Origin: Streptomyces sp. NBC_00353
GTDB lineage: Bacteria; Actinomycetota; Actinomycetes; Streptomycetales; Streptomycetaceae
Direction: 5' to 3'
Length of the DNA stretch: 64,000 nucleotides
Assembly (NCBI RefSeq): GCF_036108815.1
Contig: NZ_CP107985.1
Location: 5,828,001 to 5,892,000 of the forward strand
Of this stretch, positions 24,390 through 33,020 are shown one piece after another; positions within the stretch are counted from its first letter, which is position 1; each line of letters begins with the position of its first letter. Both the position numbers and the translations under genes were made by a program. The notes below the pieces were generated by a model. That model was not told the origin of the DNA. It saw nothing but the letters and a program-made list of their open reading frames with translations, and did no database searches.

Positions 24390-26141
24390 GTGGCTCAGAG
24401 TCAGAGCAGCACCGAGGCCGACTGGGTCTCCCGCTTCGCGGACGAGGTCATCGCCGAATCGGAGCGTCGTGCGCCTGGCAAACCGGTCGTCGTCGCGTCC
24501 GGTCTTTCGCCGTCGGGCCCGATCCACCTGGGCAACCTCCGCGAGGTCATGACCCCGCACCTGGTCGCGGACGAGATCCGCCGCCGGGGGCACCAGGTCC
24601 GGCACCTCATCTCGTGGGACGACTACGACCGCTACCGGAAGGTCCCGGCAGGCGTCCCCGGTGTCGACGAGTCGTGGGCCGAACACATCGGCAAGCCGCT
24701 GACGTCCGTGCCCGCCCCGGCCGGGTCCGCGTACCCCAACTGGGCGGAGCACTTCAAGGCCGCCATGACGGCTGCGCTGGACGAACTGGGTGTCGAGTAC
24801 GACGGCATCAGCCAGACGGAGCAGTACACGGCGGGGGCCTACCGCGAGCAGATCCTGCACGCGATGAGGCACCGCGCCGACATCGACGCCGTCCTCGACC
24901 GGTACCGCACGAAGAAGGACCCGGCGGCCGCGGGCAAGGGCAAGAAGCCGCAGCAGCAGAAGAAGGTCGACGACGCCGAGCTCGAGGCCGAGGCGGGCTC
25001 CGGCGCGGCGAGCGAGGACGACGGCAGCGGTGGCTCCGCGGGCTACTTCCCGTACAAGCCCTACTGCGGCAACTGCGAGAAGGACCTCACGACCGTCACG
25101 TCGTACGACGACGAGACGACCGAGCTGAACTACACGTGCGTCGCCTGCGGCTTCGCCGAGACCGTCCGGCTCAGCGAGTTCAACCGCGGCAAGCTGGTCT
25201 GGAAGGTCGACTGGCCGATGCGCTGGGCGTACGAAGGCGTGATCTTCGAGCCCAGCGGTGTGGACCACTCGTCGCCCGGCTCGTCGTTCGTCGTCGGCGG
25301 CCAGATCGTCCGCGAGGTCTTCGACGGTGTGCAGCCGATCGGCCCGATGTACGCCTTCGTCGGCATCTCCGGCATGGCGAAGATGTCCTCCAGCAAGGGC
25401 GGCGTGCCGACCCCGGCCGACGCGCTGAAGATCATGGAGGCGCCGCTGCTGCGCTGGCTGTACGCGCGCCGCAGGCCCAACCAGTCCTTCAAGATCGCCT
25501 TCGACCAGGAGATCCAGCGGCTGTACGACGAGTGGGACTCGCTGGCCCGCAAGGTCGCCGAGGGCTCCGTGCTGCCCGCCGACGCCGCTGCGTACGCCCG
25601 GGCCATCGGCACGGCCGCCGGTGAACTGCCGCGTACGCCGCGCCCGCTGCCGTACCGCACGCTCGCGTCCGTCGTCGACATCACGGCCGGGCACGACGAG
25701 CAGACGTTGCGCATCCTGAGCGACCTGGACCCGGAGAACCCGCTGACCTCGCTCGACGAGGCGCGGCCGCGGCTCGACCGCGCGGAGAACTGGATCACCA
25801 GCCAGGTTCCGGCCGAGGCCCGCACCGTCGTCCGCGACGAGCCGGACAAGGAGCTGCTCGGCTCGCTGGACGAGCAGGGTCGCCGGTCGCTGCAGCTGCT
25901 CCTGGAGGGGCTGGAGTCGCACTGGTCGCTGGACGGGCTGACGACGCTCGTCTACGGCGTACCGAAGATCCTGGCGGGGCTGGAGCCGGACGCCAAGCCG
26001 ACGCCCGAGCTGAAGACAGCGCAGCGGTCGTTCTTCGCGCTGCTGTACCGGCTGCTCGTCAGCCGGGACACCGGGCCGCGGCTGCCCACGCTGCTGCTGA
26101 CCGTGGGTGCGGAGCGGGTGCGGAAGCTGCTGGGCGCGTAG
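24390..26141 (+). CDS. lysS: Class I lysyl-tRNA synthetase
   Basis: A 583-residue class I-type LysRS (archaeal form), not the usual bacterial class II enzyme. The HIGH-like motif is HLGN in SGLSPSGPIHLGNLRE, the KMSKS-like motif is KMSSSKGG, and a zinc-ribbon-like CGNC...CVAC pair lies near residues 235-262. A low-complexity Lys/Gln/Asp insert spans about 175-225. I take the GTG at 24390, 10 bases after GAAGGA; the GTG at 24381 is too close to that site. Streptomyces commonly carry a class I LysRS beside argS, often with a class II copy elsewhere. Confidence 0.94.
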   Translation: MAQSQSSTEADWVSRFADEVIAESERRAPGKPVVVASGLSPSGPIHLGNLREVMTPHLVADEIRRRGHQVRHLISWDDYDRYRKVPAGVPGVDESWAEHIGKPLTSVPAPAGSAYPNWAEHFKAAMTAALDELGVEYDGISQTEQYTAGAYREQILHAMRHRADIDAVLDRYRTKKDPAAAGKGKKPQQQKKVDDAELEAEAGSGAASEDDGSGGSAGYFPYKPYCGNCEKDLTTVTSYDDETTELNYTCVACGFAETVRLSEFNRGKLVWKVDWPMRWAYEGVIFEPSGVDHSSPGSSFVVGGQIVREVFDGVQPIGPMYAFVGISGMAKMSSSKGGVPTPADALKIMEAPLLRWLYARRRPNQSFKIAFDQEIQRLYDEWDSLARKVAEGSVLPADAAAYARAIGTAAGELPRTPRPLPYRTLASVVDITAGHDEQTLRILSDLDPENPLTSLDEARPRLDRAENWITSQVPAEARTVVRDEPDKELLGSLDEQGRRSLQLLLEGLESHWSLDGLTTLVYGVPKILAGLEPDAKPTPELKTAQRSFFALLYRLLVSRDTGPRLPTLLLTVGAERVRKLLGA

Positions 26142-26152
26142 CTGCCCGCTGT

Positions 26153-26194
26153 ACGGAGGGCCGTCACCCGGTGATGCGGGTGACGGCCCTCCGT
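26153..26194. terminator. Terminator downstream of lysS
   Basis: A 17-bp perfect stem (26153-26169 with 26178-26194) and 8-base loop lies 11 bases after the lysS stop, before the convergent DUF2637 gene. Confidence 0.88.
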
Positions 26195-26240
26195 CCTGCC
26201 GGTTCCGGTCCGTCCTCGAGCGGTGACGGGCCCGGATTGC

Positions 26241-27584
26241 TCACGCGATGTGGTTCTCGGCCATCTCGTTGTCGAAGCGCTGCTTGAAACCCGGCAGCAG
26301 ACGGCGGAGCAGGGCCGCGCTGCGCGGGTGCCTGACGTTGTGGCCGTCCGAGAGATGTATGTCGAGGACCTCGACGCTCGGGTAGTCGTTGTGCTGGTGC
26401 GTGTACGCGCTGAACACCTCGTACGCGATTTCGCCGAACTCCGCGTCCTCCTGTGCCCACTCGACCGGGTCCGCCTCGGGCTCCTGGGGCTGCTGGGGCT
26501 GCTCCGGCGCCCCCGGCAGGGGCTCTTCGCTGCGGGGGTGGGGGACCGCACCGATCGTGCCCACGTTGCCCAGCGGGCGGGTGCGGCCGCCCGGGCCCGA
26601 CGGGATCATGACCGGGGTGGGCTCAAGGCCCTCGACGTACGTCGGGTTGTACGTACCCTCGTACGCGCCCTCCGGGACCTGCGGCGCCGCGAACCACGGG
26701 CTCTCGTGCGAGCCGGGGCCCTCCTGAGGCCATTCCTCGGCGGCCGGGTCGGAGGGGTGGGCGTGCGGCTGTTGCGGCTGTTGTGGCTGGTGCTGTTGGG
26801 GCTCCGCGTACTGCGGCTGCGGGGCGTACGGCAATTCGGCCTGGTGGTGGACCGTCTCGACGGCGGCCGGGGCCGGCGCCGGGGGCAGCAGGACCGGTTC
26901 GATGCCCGCTGCGGCCAGCCCGGCCGGGCCAGTGTCGGCCAGCGGAACGCCGAACTTCGCCAGCCGCAGCGGCATCAGCGACTCGACGGGGGCCTTGCGG
27001 CGCCAGTTCCGGCCGAAACGCGCCTGGAGCCGGGCCTGGTAGATCAGCCGGTCCTGTTCGAGCTTGATGACCTGCTCGTACGAACGCAGCTCCCACAGCT
27101 TCATCCGGCGCCACAGCTTGAACGTGGGGACGGGGGAGAGCAGCCAGCGGGTGAGCCGGACACCCTCCATGTGCTTGTCGGCCGTCAGGTCGGCTATCCG
27201 GCCGACCGCGTGCCGGGCGGCCTCGACCGCGACCACGAACAGCACCGGGATCACCGCGTGCATGCCGACGCCGAGCGGGTCGGGCCAGGCCGCGGCGCCG
27301 TTGAAGGCGATCGTCGCGGCGGTCAGCAGCCAGGCCGTCTGGCGCAGCAGCGGGAACGGTATCCGCATCCAGGTCAGGAGCAGGTCCAGCGCCAGCAGTA
27401 CGCAGATGCCCGCGTCGATGCCGATCGGGAAGACCAGGGAGAAGTTCCCGAAGCCCTTCTGTTCTGCGAGCGCGCGCACCGCGGCGTACGAGCCCGCGAA
27501 GCCGATCGCGGCGATGATTGCCGCGCCGGCGACGACGACCCCGATGAGTACCCGGTGCGTGCGTGTCAGCTGCATCGCGGCCAC
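26241..27584 (-). CDS. DUF2637 domain membrane protein (SpdB2-related)
   Basis: A 447-residue protein. The first 110 residues hold three to four membrane spans (LIGVVVAGAAIIAAIGFAGS, FPIGIDAGICVLLALDLLL, VIPVLFVVAVEAARHAVGRI) matching DUF2637, related to Spd proteins of Streptomyces conjugative plasmids. A basic/charged segment follows (about 135-195), then a long Gln/Pro-rich linker (about 230-390) and a short folded C-terminal piece (YEVFSAYTHQHNDYPSVEVLDIHLSDG) resembling a winged-helix fragment. I choose the GTG at 27584 because GGGAGGGG precedes it by 7 bases; the ATG at 27575 is possible. Chromosomal copies are conserved in Streptomyces, so this need not be a mobile element. Function unknown. 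Confidence 0.82.
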   Translation of the reverse strand: MAAMQLTRTHRVLIGVVVAGAAIIAAIGFAGSYAAVRALAEQKGFGNFSLVFPIGIDAGICVLLALDLLLTWMRIPFPLLRQTAWLLTAATIAFNGAAAWPDPLGVGMHAVIPVLFVVAVEAARHAVGRIADLTADKHMEGVRLTRWLLSPVPTFKLWRRMKLWELRSYEQVIKLEQDRLIYQARLQARFGRNWRRKAPVESLMPLRLAKFGVPLADTGPAGLAAAGIEPVLLPPAPAPAAVETVHHQAELPYAPQPQYAEPQQHQPQQPQQPHAHPSDPAAEEWPQEGPGSHESPWFAAPQVPEGAYEGTYNPTYVEGLEPTPVMIPSGPGGRTRPLGNVGTIGAVPHPRSEEPLPGAPEQPQQPQEPEADPVEWAQEDAEFGEIAYEVFSAYTHQHNDYPSVEVLDIHLSDGHNVRHPRSAALLRRLLPGFKQRFDNEMAENHIA

Positions 27585-27792
27585 CCGCGATCCCCTCCCT
27601 GTGTCCCCTTCTTCGACTTCTGGCGGGCACAGCCTGGCACATGTGTGTGGAGTGCGTTGCGCGGGGAGGGGCGAAGCCCGGTCCTCAGGGCAGGACCGGG
27701 CTTCGTAAAACTGCTTCCGGGCAGGGGGGTTGGGGATCGGGGCGGCTGCCGGGCGAGCCGGCGCCGGGTCCGTTTCCGGTTCCCTGCGACGC

Positions 27793-28584
27793 CTAGTTCG
27801 ACGACGACTTGGACGACGACTTGGCCGACTTCGACGGGCTCGCCGACGGGCTCGACTGCTTGTCGTCGGCGTTGGCGTTCGCGTCGGCGACTGCGGTGAC
27901 GGCTTCCTTGGCGGCCTTCTCGGCGTCCTTGAGGATGTCGGCGCCGGACGGCGTCTTCGCACCCGCGTAACCCGCGCCGTTGTAGGTCAGAGTGACGACG
28001 ACGTTCCCCGTACGCGCCACGATCGTCGCGTACTTGAAGTCCTCACCGGTCTTGGTGAGGTCGTACGTGACCTTGGTGGCCTGCTCGCCGATGCCGCTGA
28101 CGGGGGCCTCCACGATCTTCTTCGCGCCCTCGGCCGTCCTGGTCTTGGCGAGCTGCTTCGTGAAGTCGTCCTCGGCACGCTTCGCGCCGCTGCCGAGGGC
28201 CTGGTCCGAGTCGAAGCGAGTGAAGCCGACGTCGAGCCAGCGGTACTGCGAGCCCTTGACGCCGTTGTCGTCGAGGCCGTTCCAGGAGCAGCCGGCGCGC
28301 GCGGAGGTGTCGCTGGACGTGGCCGGCGAACCGGCCTTGCTCTTGGCCTTGGGGACCAGCGAGGTGATCGTCTTCGTGGAGATCGCCTTGCACGGGTCGG
28401 GCAGCTCGGCGAACTTCGCCGGCGCGACCGCCGGCACCGACTTCTTCGCGCCCGGGGCGGAGGAGGACGAGCCGCCCGACTCCTTCTTGCTGCCGGAGTC
28501 CGACGAACAGCCGGCGACGACGAGCATCACCGGGACGGCGGCGCAGGCGAGTATGCGGGTGAGTCGCGAGGCTGATCGGTGCAT
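27793..28584 (-). CDS. DUF3558 lipoprotein
   Basis: A 263-residue secreted lipoprotein with a type II signal (MHRSASRLTRILACAAV..., lipobox VVAGC, acylated Cys26), a Ser/Lys-rich linker and a DUF3558-like domain containing LPDPCKAIS and a second cysteine in ARAGCSWNG that may form a disulfide. The C-terminus is Ser/Lys repeat-like. AGGAA precedes the ATG. The next gene upstream on the same strand is a second DUF3558 lipoprotein, pointing to duplication. Role unknown; family members are cell-surface proteins of actinobacteria. Confidence 0.85.
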   Translation of the reverse strand: MHRSASRLTRILACAAVPVMLVVAGCSSDSGSKKESGGSSSSAPGAKKSVPAVAPAKFAELPDPCKAISTKTITSLVPKAKSKAGSPATSSDTSARAGCSWNGLDDNGVKGSQYRWLDVGFTRFDSDQALGSGAKRAEDDFTKQLAKTRTAEGAKKIVEAPVSGIGEQATKVTYDLTKTGEDFKYATIVARTGNVVVTLTYNGAGYAGAKTPSGADILKDAEKAAKEAVTAVADANANADDKQSSPSASPSKSAKSSSKSSSN

Positions 28585-28736
28585 GGTTCCTTCACTCGGG
28601 TGGCGCGGGCGGCGCGGGTGGGCGGTCGGGCGGGTGTTCCGGAGGGCCACGGTACGACGGACGGCGGCCGGATGCCGCCTCGGCCGGGTGGGCCGGCGAG
28701 GGTGGCCGGCGCCGGTCCGGGGCGATCGGCGCGGGA

Positions 28737-29546
28737 CTATTCGCTGAACTTGTCGACCAGCTTCCGGGCCAGCGCCTGGGCTTTCTCCTGCAGTTCCTTG
28801 CTGTCGGGGATCTCCGTGGAGAGGGCGGGCTGCTCGGTGTACCGGACGGTCACGATGACGTTCGATGTGCGGAATACCACGCTCACCGTGCGGTGCTGTG
28901 CGGTGGAACCTGCCTGGATGAGTAGATCGTCCAGAAATGCGGCATCTCCGAGGTTGTCGAGGACGCGCGGTTGAAGGTCTTCGGTGGCTGCGTCGCCGCT
29001 CTTTCCGTCGGTCTCACCGTCGGTCTCCTCGTCGCTCGGTGCCGAGCCCGACGGGGAGTCCGAGGGGGAGTCCGAGGGGGAGTCCGAGGGGGAGTCCGAT
29101 GCGGAGGACGGCAGATGGGCGGCGGCCTCCTTCTTCCCGTACACCTCGTCGGCGCGGTCGTCGTCGCTCACGGAGGTGTCGTACGAGACGACCCGCTCGA
29201 AGTCGAGGGAGAGGCTGCGGGACGAGTCCGGGGCCTCGGCCTTCCATGTGCAGCCGACGCGGCGGTCCGTGTCGTAGGTCACGGAGGCCGTTCCCGCGTA
29301 CGCCTTCTCCTGCTGGTCCTCCGGCAGTTCGGCGACACCCGGAAGCAGGTCCTTCAGGGTGGAGTGCGCGACCGAGCGGCAGGGGTCGGGAAGTGTGCGG
29401 TACTTGCCCGCTGGTGCGGCGGGGGAAGCTGTCGGGCCGCCGGGCCTGCTGTCGGCGGCGGAGCCGTCAGTTCCGGTGCCGGCGCTACAGCCGACGACAA
29501 GCGCTGCGAGGAGCGCGGCGCCGGGTACGTACGCCATTCGTCGCAC
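28737..29546 (-). CDS. DUF3558 lipoprotein, paralogue with Ser-Pro repeat
   Basis: A 269-residue lipoprotein: signal MRRMAYVPGAALLAALVVGC (lipobox LVVGC, Cys20), then LPDPCRSVAH and VGCTWKAE matching the conserved cysteines of the adjacent paralogue. An acidic Asp/Ser-rich insert with four copies of a DSPS unit lies near residues 150-165. I prefer the GTG at 29546 because GAAGGGAG precedes it and it supplies positive charges before the hydrophobic core; the ATG at 29537 is an alternative. Not obviously in an operon with its paralogue (152-base gap). Confidence 0.83.
   Translation of the reverse strand: MRRMAYVPGAALLAALVVGCSAGTGTDGSAADSRPGGPTASPAAPAGKYRTLPDPCRSVAHSTLKDLLPGVAELPEDQQEKAYAGTASVTYDTDRRVGCTWKAEAPDSSRSLSLDFERVVSYDTSVSDDDRADEVYGKKEAAAHLPSSASDSPSDSPSDSPSDSPSGSAPSDEETDGETDGKSGDAATEDLQPRVLDNLGDAAFLDDLLIQAGSTAQHRTVSVVFRTSNVIVTVRYTEQPALSTEIPDSKELQEKAQALARKLVDKFSE
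29053..29100. repeat. Four tandem 12-bp repeats inside a lipoprotein gene
   Basis: GGGGAGTCCGAG is repeated four times (the last ends in GAT). It encodes Ser-Asp-Ser-Pro units of the lipoprotein linker and is a likely site for copy-number change without frame loss. Confidence 0.9.
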
Positions 29547-29707
29547 GATCCTGGGCTCCCTTCGTGCGAAAAACGGTTGCCGCTCGATGGCGGCCGGTGG
29601 ACACAATGTGTATCGCACGCGCCGCTGTGAATGCCGGTCGACCGACTCAATTGCCGACCTTGGCACCGGTTTTGCGCTTTCAGACTTTTCGGGGGAATCG
29701 AGGAACT

Positions 29708-30901
29708 ATGTCGTATGTAGAGGTGTCGGGGGCCAAGGTCCCCATCCGGATGTGGGCCGACCCGGCTTCGGTCGAGGGCGGCGCGATGCAGCAGCTGCAG
29801 AATGTGTCCACCCTGCCCTGGATCAAGGGGCTCGCCGTCATGCCCGACGTGCATTACGGCAAGGGTGCGACCGTCGGCTCGGTGATCGCGATGCACGGTG
29901 CGGTCTGCCCGGCTGCGGTGGGGGTGGACATCGGCTGCGGAATGTCCGCGGTGAAGACCTCCCTGACCGCCAACGACCTGCCGGGAGATCTGTCGCGGCT
30001 GCGGTCGAAGATCGAGCAGGCCATCCCGGTCGGGCGTGGGATGCACGACGACGTCGTGGACCCCGGGCGGCTGCACGGCTTCCCGACGGCGGGCTGGGAC
30101 GACTTCTGGGGACGGTTCGAGGGGGTGGCCGATGCGGTCAAGTTCCGTCGGGAGCGTGCCACGAAGCAGATGGGAACGCTTGGGTCGGGCAACCACTTCA
30201 TCGAGTTCTGCCTCGACGAGTCGGGTTCGGTCTGGCTGATGCTGCACTCCGGATCCCGGAACATCGGCAAGGAGCTCGCCGAGCACCACATCGGGGTGGC
30301 GCAGAAGCTGACGCACAACCAGGGACTGGTCGACCGCGACCTGGCCGTCTTCATCGCGGACACACCGCAGATGGCGGCCTACCGCAACGACCTGTTCTGG
30401 GCCCAGGAGTACGCGAAGCGCAACCGCGCGATCATGATGGGGCTCTTCCAGGACGTGGTCCGCAAGGAGTTCAAGAAGGCCCGGGTGACCTTCGACCCGG
30501 TCATCTCCTGCCACCACAACTATGTGGCGGAGGAGCGGTACGACGGCATGGACCTGCTGGTCACGCGTAAGGGTGCGATCCGGGCCGGGTCGGGGGACCT
30601 CGGCATCATCCCTGGATCGATGGGCACCGGCTCGTACATCGTGAAGGGCCTCGGGAACGCGAAGTCGTTCAACTCGGCCTCGCACGGAGCCGGCCGGAAG
30701 ATGAGCCGCAACGCGGCCAAGCGGCGCTTCTCGACACGGGATCTCGAGGAGCAGACGCGGGGTGTGGAGTGTCGTAAGGACTCCGGCGTCGTGGACGAGA
30801 TTCCGGGGGCGTACAAGCCGATCGAGCAGGTCATCGAGCAGCAGCGGGACCTCGTGGAGGTCGTCGCGAAGCTGAAGCAGGTGGTGTGCGTGAAGGGCTG
30901 A
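29708..30901 (+). CDS. rtcB: RtcB family RNA-splicing ligase
   Basis: A 397-residue RtcB ligase that joins 2',3'-cyclic phosphate and 5'-OH RNA ends using GTP and Mn2+. All key features are visible: DVHYGKGATVGSV (47-59), VGVDIGCGMS with metal Cys77, GSGNHFIE (His163), LHSGSRNIG (His180), SCHHNYVAEE (His269/270), GSMGTGSYIV, and the guanylylated His326 in ASHGAGRKMSR. The ATG at 29708 has GAGGA upstream. No archease or rtcA gene is adjacent. It is flanked by the divergent lipoprotein gene and a terminator, so it is probably monocistronic. In bacteria such enzymes repair tRNA or rRNA after nuclease damage. Confidence 0.95.
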   Translation: MSYVEVSGAKVPIRMWADPASVEGGAMQQLQNVSTLPWIKGLAVMPDVHYGKGATVGSVIAMHGAVCPAAVGVDIGCGMSAVKTSLTANDLPGDLSRLRSKIEQAIPVGRGMHDDVVDPGRLHGFPTAGWDDFWGRFEGVADAVKFRRERATKQMGTLGSGNHFIEFCLDESGSVWLMLHSGSRNIGKELAEHHIGVAQKLTHNQGLVDRDLAVFIADTPQMAAYRNDLFWAQEYAKRNRAIMMGLFQDVVRKEFKKARVTFDPVISCHHNYVAEERYDGMDLLVTRKGAIRAGSGDLGIIPGSMGTGSYIVKGLGNAKSFNSASHGAGRKMSRNAAKRRFSTRDLEEQTRGVECRKDSGVVDEIPGAYKPIEQVIEQQRDLVEVVAKLKQVVCVKG

Positions 30902-30928
30902 GTGCCTCTCGCGCCGATGAACGGAAGC

Positions 30929-30963
30929 GCCCCGGACCCTGTGGTGGTGGTCCGGGGCTCTTC
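30929..30963. terminator. Terminator after rtcB
   Basis: GCCCCGGACC (30929-30938) pairs with GGTCCGGGGC (30949-30958) around a 10-base loop, followed by TCTTC. It lies between convergent rtcB and the SDR gene. Confidence 0.8.
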
Positions 30964-30995
30964 TGCGTGTGCGCGTCGATGCCGGCTGTCAGCGG

Positions 30996-31754
30996 TCAGA
31001 GGGTTCGGTGGACCTTGGAGTTGGAGGCCTGGGCGCGGGGGCGGACCACCAGCAGGTCGATGTTGACGTGGCTGGGACGGGTGACGGCCCAGGTGATCGT
31101 CTCGGCCACGTCGTCGGCGGTGAGGGGGGCGTCGACGCCCGCGTAGACCTTGGCGGCCTTCTCGGTGTCGCCACGGAAGCGGGTGGTGGCGAACTCCTCC
31201 GTCTTGACCATCCCGGGGGCGACCTCGATGACGCGGACCGGGGTGCCGACGATCTCCAGGCGGAGGGTCTCGGCCAGGACGTGCTCGCCGTGCTTGGCGG
31301 CCACATAGCCACCGCCGCCCTCGTACGCGGCGAGGGCCGCCGTCGAGGAGAGGACCACGATCGTGCCGTCCCCGCTTGCGGTGAGGGCGGGGAGCAGGGC
31401 CTGGGTGACGTTGAGGGTGCCGATGACGTTCGTCTCGTACATCTGGCGCCAGTCGGCCGGGTCGCCGGTGGCGACGGGGTCGGCGCCGAGGGCGCCGCCC
31501 GCGTTGTTGACGAGGACGGCGAGGGTGCGGAAGGCGGTGGCGAACGTGTCGACCGCCTCGCGGTCCGTGACGTCCAGGGCGTACGCCGTGGCCTCGTGGC
31601 CCGCTTCGTTGATCTCGGCGGCGAGTGCCTCGATCCGGTCCTTGCGGCGGGCGGTCAGGACGACGCGGTAGCCGGCGGCGGCCAGTTGGCGGGCAGTCGC
31701 GGCGCCGATGCCGCTGCTCGCTCCGGTGATCACGGCGATGGGGGTGGCGGCCAT
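30996..31754 (-). CDS. SDR family NAD(P)-dependent oxidoreductase
   Basis: A 252-residue classical short-chain dehydrogenase: cofactor motif TGASSGIG (10-17), NNAGGALG near residue 87, catalytic Ser in VLSSTAAL, and YVAAK as the YxxxK pair. The arginine-rich TARRKDR after strand 2 suggests NADP(H). Members of this subgroup are often annotated as serine/3-hydroxy acid dehydrogenases (YdfG-like). Substrate unknown. It stands alone between rtcB and the YnfA-like gene. Confidence 0.9.
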   Translation of the reverse strand: MAATPIAVITGASSGIGAATARQLAAAGYRVVLTARRKDRIEALAAEINEAGHEATAYALDVTDREAVDTFATAFRTLAVLVNNAGGALGADPVATGDPADWRQMYETNVIGTLNVTQALLPALTASGDGTIVVLSSTAALAAYEGGGGYVAAKHGEHVLAETLRLEIVGTPVRVIEVAPGMVKTEEFATTRFRGDTEKAAKVYAGVDAPLTADDVAETITWAVTRPSHVNIDLLVVRPRAQASNSKVHRTL

Positions 31755-31904
31755 GCGGACTCGACTCCTCGGACAGCTGATCGGTACGGGATCAGGATAG
31801 GCAGGCGGGACGATCGGCCGTTGGTCGGCCGACAGCGGGGGCGGCGCGGTGAGCGGCGCGGGCGGTCCGATCGGGTGTGGTCATCGGGGCGATCGGCGGC
31901 GCGG

Positions 31905-32240
31905 TCAGTGGTTGCGGGGGGCGTACATGATCACGGCCATGCCGGTCAGGCAGATCAGTGCGCCGATCACGTCCCAGCGGCCGGGGCGGTAGCCGTCGGC
32001 GATCATGCCCCAGGCGATCGAACCCGCGACGAAGACACCGCCGTACGCGGCGAGGACGCGGCCGAACTCGGCGTCCGGCTGAAGTGTGGCCACGAAGCCG
32101 TACGCGCCGAGGGCGATGACTCCGGCGCCGATCCAGATCCAGCCCCGGTGCTCGCGCACGCCCTGCCAGACGAGCCAGGCACCACCGATCTCGAAGAGCG
32201 CGGCGACGACGAACAGTGCGACTGAGCGGGCGACGACCAT
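31905..32240 (-). CDS. YnfA family (UPF0060) membrane protein
   Basis: A 111-residue protein with four membrane spans (VALFVVAALFEIGGAWLVW, IWIGAGVIALGAYGFVATL, AYGGVFVAGSIAWGMIADG, VIGALICLTGMAVIMY). The EIGGAWLVWQGVRE and AYGGVFV blocks are diagnostic of YnfA/UPF0060, a small multidrug-resistance-like fold of unconfirmed transport activity. Gene is monocistronic. Confidence 0.92.
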   Translation of the reverse strand: MVVARSVALFVVAALFEIGGAWLVWQGVREHRGWIWIGAGVIALGAYGFVATLQPDAEFGRVLAAYGGVFVAGSIAWGMIADGYRPGRWDVIGALICLTGMAVIMYAPRNH

Positions 32241-32397
32241 GGGAGCAGCGTTTCACGCGGGCGGGGCGGAGCGGGATGAGGCGGGTGGGGAGGCCGGGCG
32301 GGGGAGGTGATCCGGACGGTGGGGCAGGCGGGTGGAGTTGGTGTGTCGAGCCGGTGTGTAAATAAGGACGATTCGGCGCGATCAGTATCTTCGGGGC

Positions 32398-32952
32398 ATG
32401 GTACTGACGCGTAGGGCTCGACTGATGGTCTTCGTCGCGATGGCGACTGCGGCGACGGTGTCGACCGTGATGTGGGGGGCCGGAAAGGCGACCGGGGCGA
32501 TCCCGGTGCCCGTGCCGATGGCCGCAGTTGCGGCCGTGCCGGTTCCGGCGCACCGGTCGGTTGCACCGGAGGCGGACATCTCCCACCACGGACATGTCTC
32601 GCTGTGGGGCGAGGCGCTCGGAGTCTGGCTGCTCAGCGAGAATCATGGGCCGTCGGACGTGATGCGCTCGACCGTGCGGCTGCGCTTCTCGGTGGCCCTC
32701 ACGGGCCGGCAGGAGATGCCGGGCGCCTGTCTGCAGTCCGACGCCCGCACCGTGCTGTGTCGGACAGGACCGTTGCGTGCGGGCGGGGCGGCTGGGCGGC
32801 AGATCGCGCTCGAACTGCAGCTCGCGGAGCGGCCGAACGAGGTGGTCGTACGGATCGACACCGGGTGGGACGGCGGCGTGACCGACCGGAACCCGCAGAA
32901 CAACCGGCATGAGGTGCTGGCGCCCGCCACCGGGGACGAATACGTCTTCTGA
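32398..32952 (+). CDS. Secreted protein of unknown function
   Basis: A 184-residue protein with an N-terminal hydrophobic segment (LMVFVAMATAATVSTVMWGA) preceded by arginines, likely a signal peptide or anchor. The mature part has one pair of cysteines (PGACLQSD, RTVLCRTG) that may form a disulfide, and beta-rich segments (RLRFSVALTGRQ, EVVVRIDTGWDGGVTDRNPQNNRHEV) resembling an Ig-like or CARDB-type extracellular fold. Upstream is an AT-rich stretch (GTAAATAAGGACGATTC) that may hold the promoter. Not recognised further. Confidence 0.72.
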   Translation: MVLTRRARLMVFVAMATAATVSTVMWGAGKATGAIPVPVPMAAVAAVPVPAHRSVAPEADISHHGHVSLWGEALGVWLLSENHGPSDVMRSTVRLRFSVALTGRQEMPGACLQSDARTVLCRTGPLRAGGAAGRQIALELQLAERPNEVVVRIDTGWDGGVTDRNPQNNRHEVLAPATGDEYVF

Positions 32953-32962
32953 CCGCCGGTAG

Positions 32963-32989
32963 CGCGTGTCCGGCGTGGCCGGACACGCG
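32963..32989. terminator. Bidirectional terminator
   Basis: An 11-bp perfect stem (CGCGTGTCCGG with its complement at 32979-32989) and 5-base loop separates the secreted-protein gene from the convergent monooxygenase gene. Confidence 0.82.
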
Positions 32990-33020
32990 GCTGCTGCTGC
33001 GGTGGTGGCGGGTGCGCCGG

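Noticed and set aside
22330..24552. 740-codon plus-strand ORF opposite argS
   Set aside because: Antisense shadow of argS; no recognisable domain or ribosome site, and argS is unambiguous.
26241..27584. DUF2637 gene as evidence of an integrated plasmid
   Set aside because: No replication, transfer or integrase genes and no attachment repeats flank it; chromosomal copies are common.
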